The position numbers were made by a program, and so were the translations under genes. The notes beneath the pieces were generated by a model. That model was given only the letters and a program-made list of their open reading frames with translations, ran no database searches and was not told the DNA's origin. Below, piece by piece: positions 62,462 to 64,000 of a DNA stretch of 64,000 bases (position 1 is its first letter; the number at the start of each line of letters is the position of its first letter). Location of the stretch: contig JAAYAD010000034.1 of the NCBI GenBank assembly GCA_012719545.1, forward strand, positions 82,234 to 146,233, in the 5' to 3' direction. The stretch is from Clostridiaceae bacterium. Its GTDB lineage: Bacteria > Bacillota > Clostridia > DSM-8532.

Positions 62462-63070
62462 TTATGGATTCACTGTTTTGGTCAGCCTGTTCATTGAATA
62501 GACCATTAATCCATGCTTAATACAATAGACATAAATTTTGCCGCCCCTGTTTACAGGGAATCTGCATGAAGGATTCTGATCCGGATATAATCGATTTAAA
62601 TACACTTTATCACTTTTGACATAGGCTGCAAAAGAAAGGTAATGCTCTTTTGTCATTGGATGATCAAAAGTTACATAGTAATCTGTGTCTATTTCCTCAA
62701 CCGTAACACTCATTTCAGGCAATTTCACAGGCGATAAAGGCTCCAGTTTTCTTCCACAGCAGTATATTGAGGCACTTCCTGTGCTGACAAGGACATTTCC
62801 GCAGATTGGACAGGCATAAAAAAGCACCTTTTCAATGTTTCCGGCATCAGGCTTGTTTTGAGTAATTTCGCCCTCCATCATCTGTTGCATGTCTACACCC
62901 AAAATCTCTGATAACTGAGGCCACAGGGAAAGGTCAGGACAACCTAACCCACATTCCCATTTTGAAACAGTTTTATTTTTAACGCCAAGGGCATCCGCCA
63001 GGTTTTTCTGGGTCAGTTTCTTTTCCTTTCGCAGCCTTGCAATCAATTTTCCTATCTTCACACAGTCCAT
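62462..63070 (-). CDS. XRE regulator fused to a desulfoferrodoxin-like metal domain
   Basis: A 202-residue protein. Residues 1-65 are an XRE HTH (KIGKLIARLRKEKKLTQKNL, VSKWECGLGCPDLS). A desulforedoxin-like four-Cys centre follows at about 85-107 (CPICG, YCCGRKL). Then a superoxide-reductase-like domain with HPMTKEHYLSF (two His, about 137) and C-terminal CIKHGLMVY (Cys and His). The first His of the usual EKHVP motif is missing. So the Fe site may keep three His and one Cys, better for sensing than catalysis. Likely an iron/oxidative-stress regulator; the inference rests on these motifs. Confidence 0.8.
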   Translation of the reverse strand: MDCVKIGKLIARLRKEKKLTQKNLADALGVKNKTVSKWECGLGCPDLSLWPQLSEILGVDMQQMMEGEITQNKPDAGNIEKVLFYACPICGNVLVSTGSASIYCCGRKLEPLSPVKLPEMSVTVEEIDTDYYVTFDHPMTKEHYLSFAAYVKSDKVYLNRLYPDQNPSCRFPVNRGGKIYVYCIKHGLMVYSMNRLTKTVNP

Positions 63071-63117
63071 GCCTTCACCCCCATTCTGCTGTGAAAAATT
63101 TATTGCACTATTTTAAT

Positions 63118-63462
63118 TCATAACCATATCTTCTTTGCATTTGGATCGGAAGCAAAACATTCCTCTCTTAAGCTTTCCAGTTTAGCAGTTTGGTCTTCCA
63201 ACGGGTCTTCATACTTTAAGACCTTAACCACAGACAGCTCAAAGCCTTCCTGGCCATATTTGTTCCAGAGCTCCTGCAGCCGTTTATTCGGGTGTATGTT
63301 GGCAGACAGTTTCATATTAAGACTGTTAAAATCCGATTTGGTATCTTTGGAAATCCCCAAAAACGCCTCACCGGTTTCTTTACAGCGGTAAGATATTACC
63401 CCCATTTCAGGGCGTCTGCTTTTATATATTTCTACCAGTTCCTTTTTTCTTTGCTTATCCAT
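63118..63462 (-). CDS. GIY-YIG-like small protein
   Basis: A 114-residue protein with the pattern of small Firmicutes GIY-YIG proteins: KELVEIYKSRRPEMGVISYR, ETGEAFLGISKDTKSDFN and LQELWNKYGQEGFELSVVKVL. The GIY and YIG signature strings themselves are altered (GVISYR, FLGIS), so nuclease activity is doubtful. ATG 63462 behind GAGGTG. It lies 47 nt upstream of the HTH-desulfoferrodoxin gene and may be cotranscribed with it. Confidence 0.65.
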   Translation of the reverse strand: MDKQRKKELVEIYKSRRPEMGVISYRCKETGEAFLGISKDTKSDFNSLNMKLSANIHPNKRLQELWNKYGQEGFELSVVKVLKYEDPLEDQTAKLESLREECFASDPNAKKIWL

Positions 63463-63733
63463 GGTGTTCACCTCGAACACTAGTATAAACTTTTACTATG
63501 CAAAAAATAATCCACGCTCCGTAGACCATATGAATAAAATATTGACAGTTGCAATCTCAGATGTCAACTCATAACCGAACCTTTTAGTACATGAGACATG
63601 TTTCTGTAAGCGAAATCATTGCCCTATTGATATGAATTATAAAAAATAGTAATATTAGAACAATATCATCTGGGATATAGTGGTTTATTCAAATTAATAG
63701 CTAATATGAATTTAATTGAAAGAAGATGTGCCT

Positions 63734-63865
63734 ATGTCTAATGTAAAGCTATTACTGGCAGATCCGGAATACAAAAATCAATACATTGATTTCATTGAAG
63801 AATGCCGGGAAGATATTATAAACAGAGGATTTGAGAGTTGCATTCCTGTTTCCGACAATGTATAA
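63734..63865 (+). pseudogene. Truncated GNAT-acetyltransferase gene start
   Basis: 43 codons from ATG 63734 (MSNVKLLLADPEYKNQYIDF, then IEECREDIINRGFESCIP) read like the first fifth of a Clostridia acetyltransferase. The frame stops at TAA 63863-63865, directly at the apparent left end of the IS element. The gap 63481-63733 before it shows no other gene. Confidence 0.6.
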
Positions 63866-64000
63866 TGATACCAGAAATTAAGACAGACAAAACGGCCAAA
63901 ATAAGTTAGTATGGAACTATGGAAAAGAGAAGAAATTTTACACCGGAAGAAAAAGCAAAAATAGTGATTGAGGTCTTAAGGGAAGAAAAAACGCTGAATG
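63866..64000 (+). mobile_element. IS3-family insertion sequence, left end (continues past window)
   Basis: Begins with TGATACCAGAAATTAAGACA, of the TG-start type of IS3 ends, right after the broken acetyltransferase frame, and carries the start of a transposase OrfA. The right end and target duplication are outside the window. Confidence 0.7.
63919..64000 (+). CDS. IS3-family transposase OrfA, N-terminal fragment
   Basis: From ATG 63919: EKRRNFTPEEKAKIVIEVL then REEKTLN, the start of the HTH_Tnp_1 domain of IS3/IS150-type OrfA. It runs off the window edge, so the ORFA/ORFB frameshift region is not visible. A nearby ATG at 63911 opens a short frame that stops after 17 codons. Confidence 0.85.
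   Translation, partial: MEKRRNFTPEEKAKIVIEVLREEKTLN

Overview
The window looks like a chromosomal stretch of an anaerobic, spore-former-type Clostridia (Bacillota). The base composition is AT-rich and Shine-Dalgarno sites are strong. Promoters are close to TTGACA-17-TATAAT and terminators are classical hairpin plus U-run. The gene content fits as well: ferredoxins, SLH surface protein, HAAS/PadR pairs, DUF2975/HTH pairs, BlaI/M56 pairs, lantibiotic-type ABC immunity and single-chain Fe-S serine dehydratase. No rRNA, tRNA or CRISPR array was seen. The right end enters an IS3-type insertion sequence.

Layout. 1-6066 (minus): a giant secreted two-catalytic-domain amylopullulanase, cut by the left edge. 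6623-7765: an operon of ferredoxin, membrane Fe-S protein and ArsR/BigR-type regulator behind a perfect palindrome. 7965-10900: BlaI/M56 sensor pair. 11028-15450 (minus): ABC transporter of the LanFEG/CprABC type followed by its two-component system. 15604-16635: self-regulated PadR-DUF4180 fusion. 16783-21660 (minus): Rid protein, S66 peptidase, small HTH/membrane modules, geranylgeranyl-reductase-like flavoprotein, GGCT-like protein. 21856-23573 (minus): arsR-hgcA-hgcB, the mercury methylation pair with its own regulator. 23788-30630: assorted metabolic genes (extradiol dioxygenase, nucleotidase, serine dehydratase, flavodoxin, AraC/GyrI regulator, acetyltransferase, esterase). 30808-35461 (minus): tryptophan catabolism (regulator, RidA, tryptophanase, sodium symporter plus its 42-residue subunit). 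35618-38280 (minus): phosphoesterase, lipoprotein, HTH and DUF2975-like module. 38444-43066 (minus): hypB, hypA, a 929-residue Fe-S flavoprotein and a FadR-type regulator.

43246-50973 is the most unusual part. A LytTR response regulator and GHKL kinase sit next to a subtilisin-like protease and a LemA-like small membrane protein interrupted by an in-frame amber codon. A frameshifted SLH surface protein and an unannotated 45-residue membrane or secreted peptide complete the group. An identical 31-bp element, built of two 9-bp repeats 22 bp apart, lies upstream of the peptide/SLH genes and, inverted, upstream of the LemA-like/protease genes. In both cases a -10 box starts exactly 29 nt further on. 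This looks like one Agr-like regulon covering about 7.7 kb.

51071-54516 (minus): TPP-riboswitch-controlled thiamine salvage operon thiM-thiE-HAD-thiD. 54628-63462: hydrolase, VOC protein, PadR/HAAS pair, DUF6320 plus acyltransferase pair, DUF4838 protein, an HTH regulator fused to a desulfoferrodoxin-like metal domain, and a GIY-YIG-like protein. 63734-64000: an acetyltransferase gene broken by an IS3-family element that runs off the right edge.

All functional calls come from reading motifs in the translated sequence. No database search was run.
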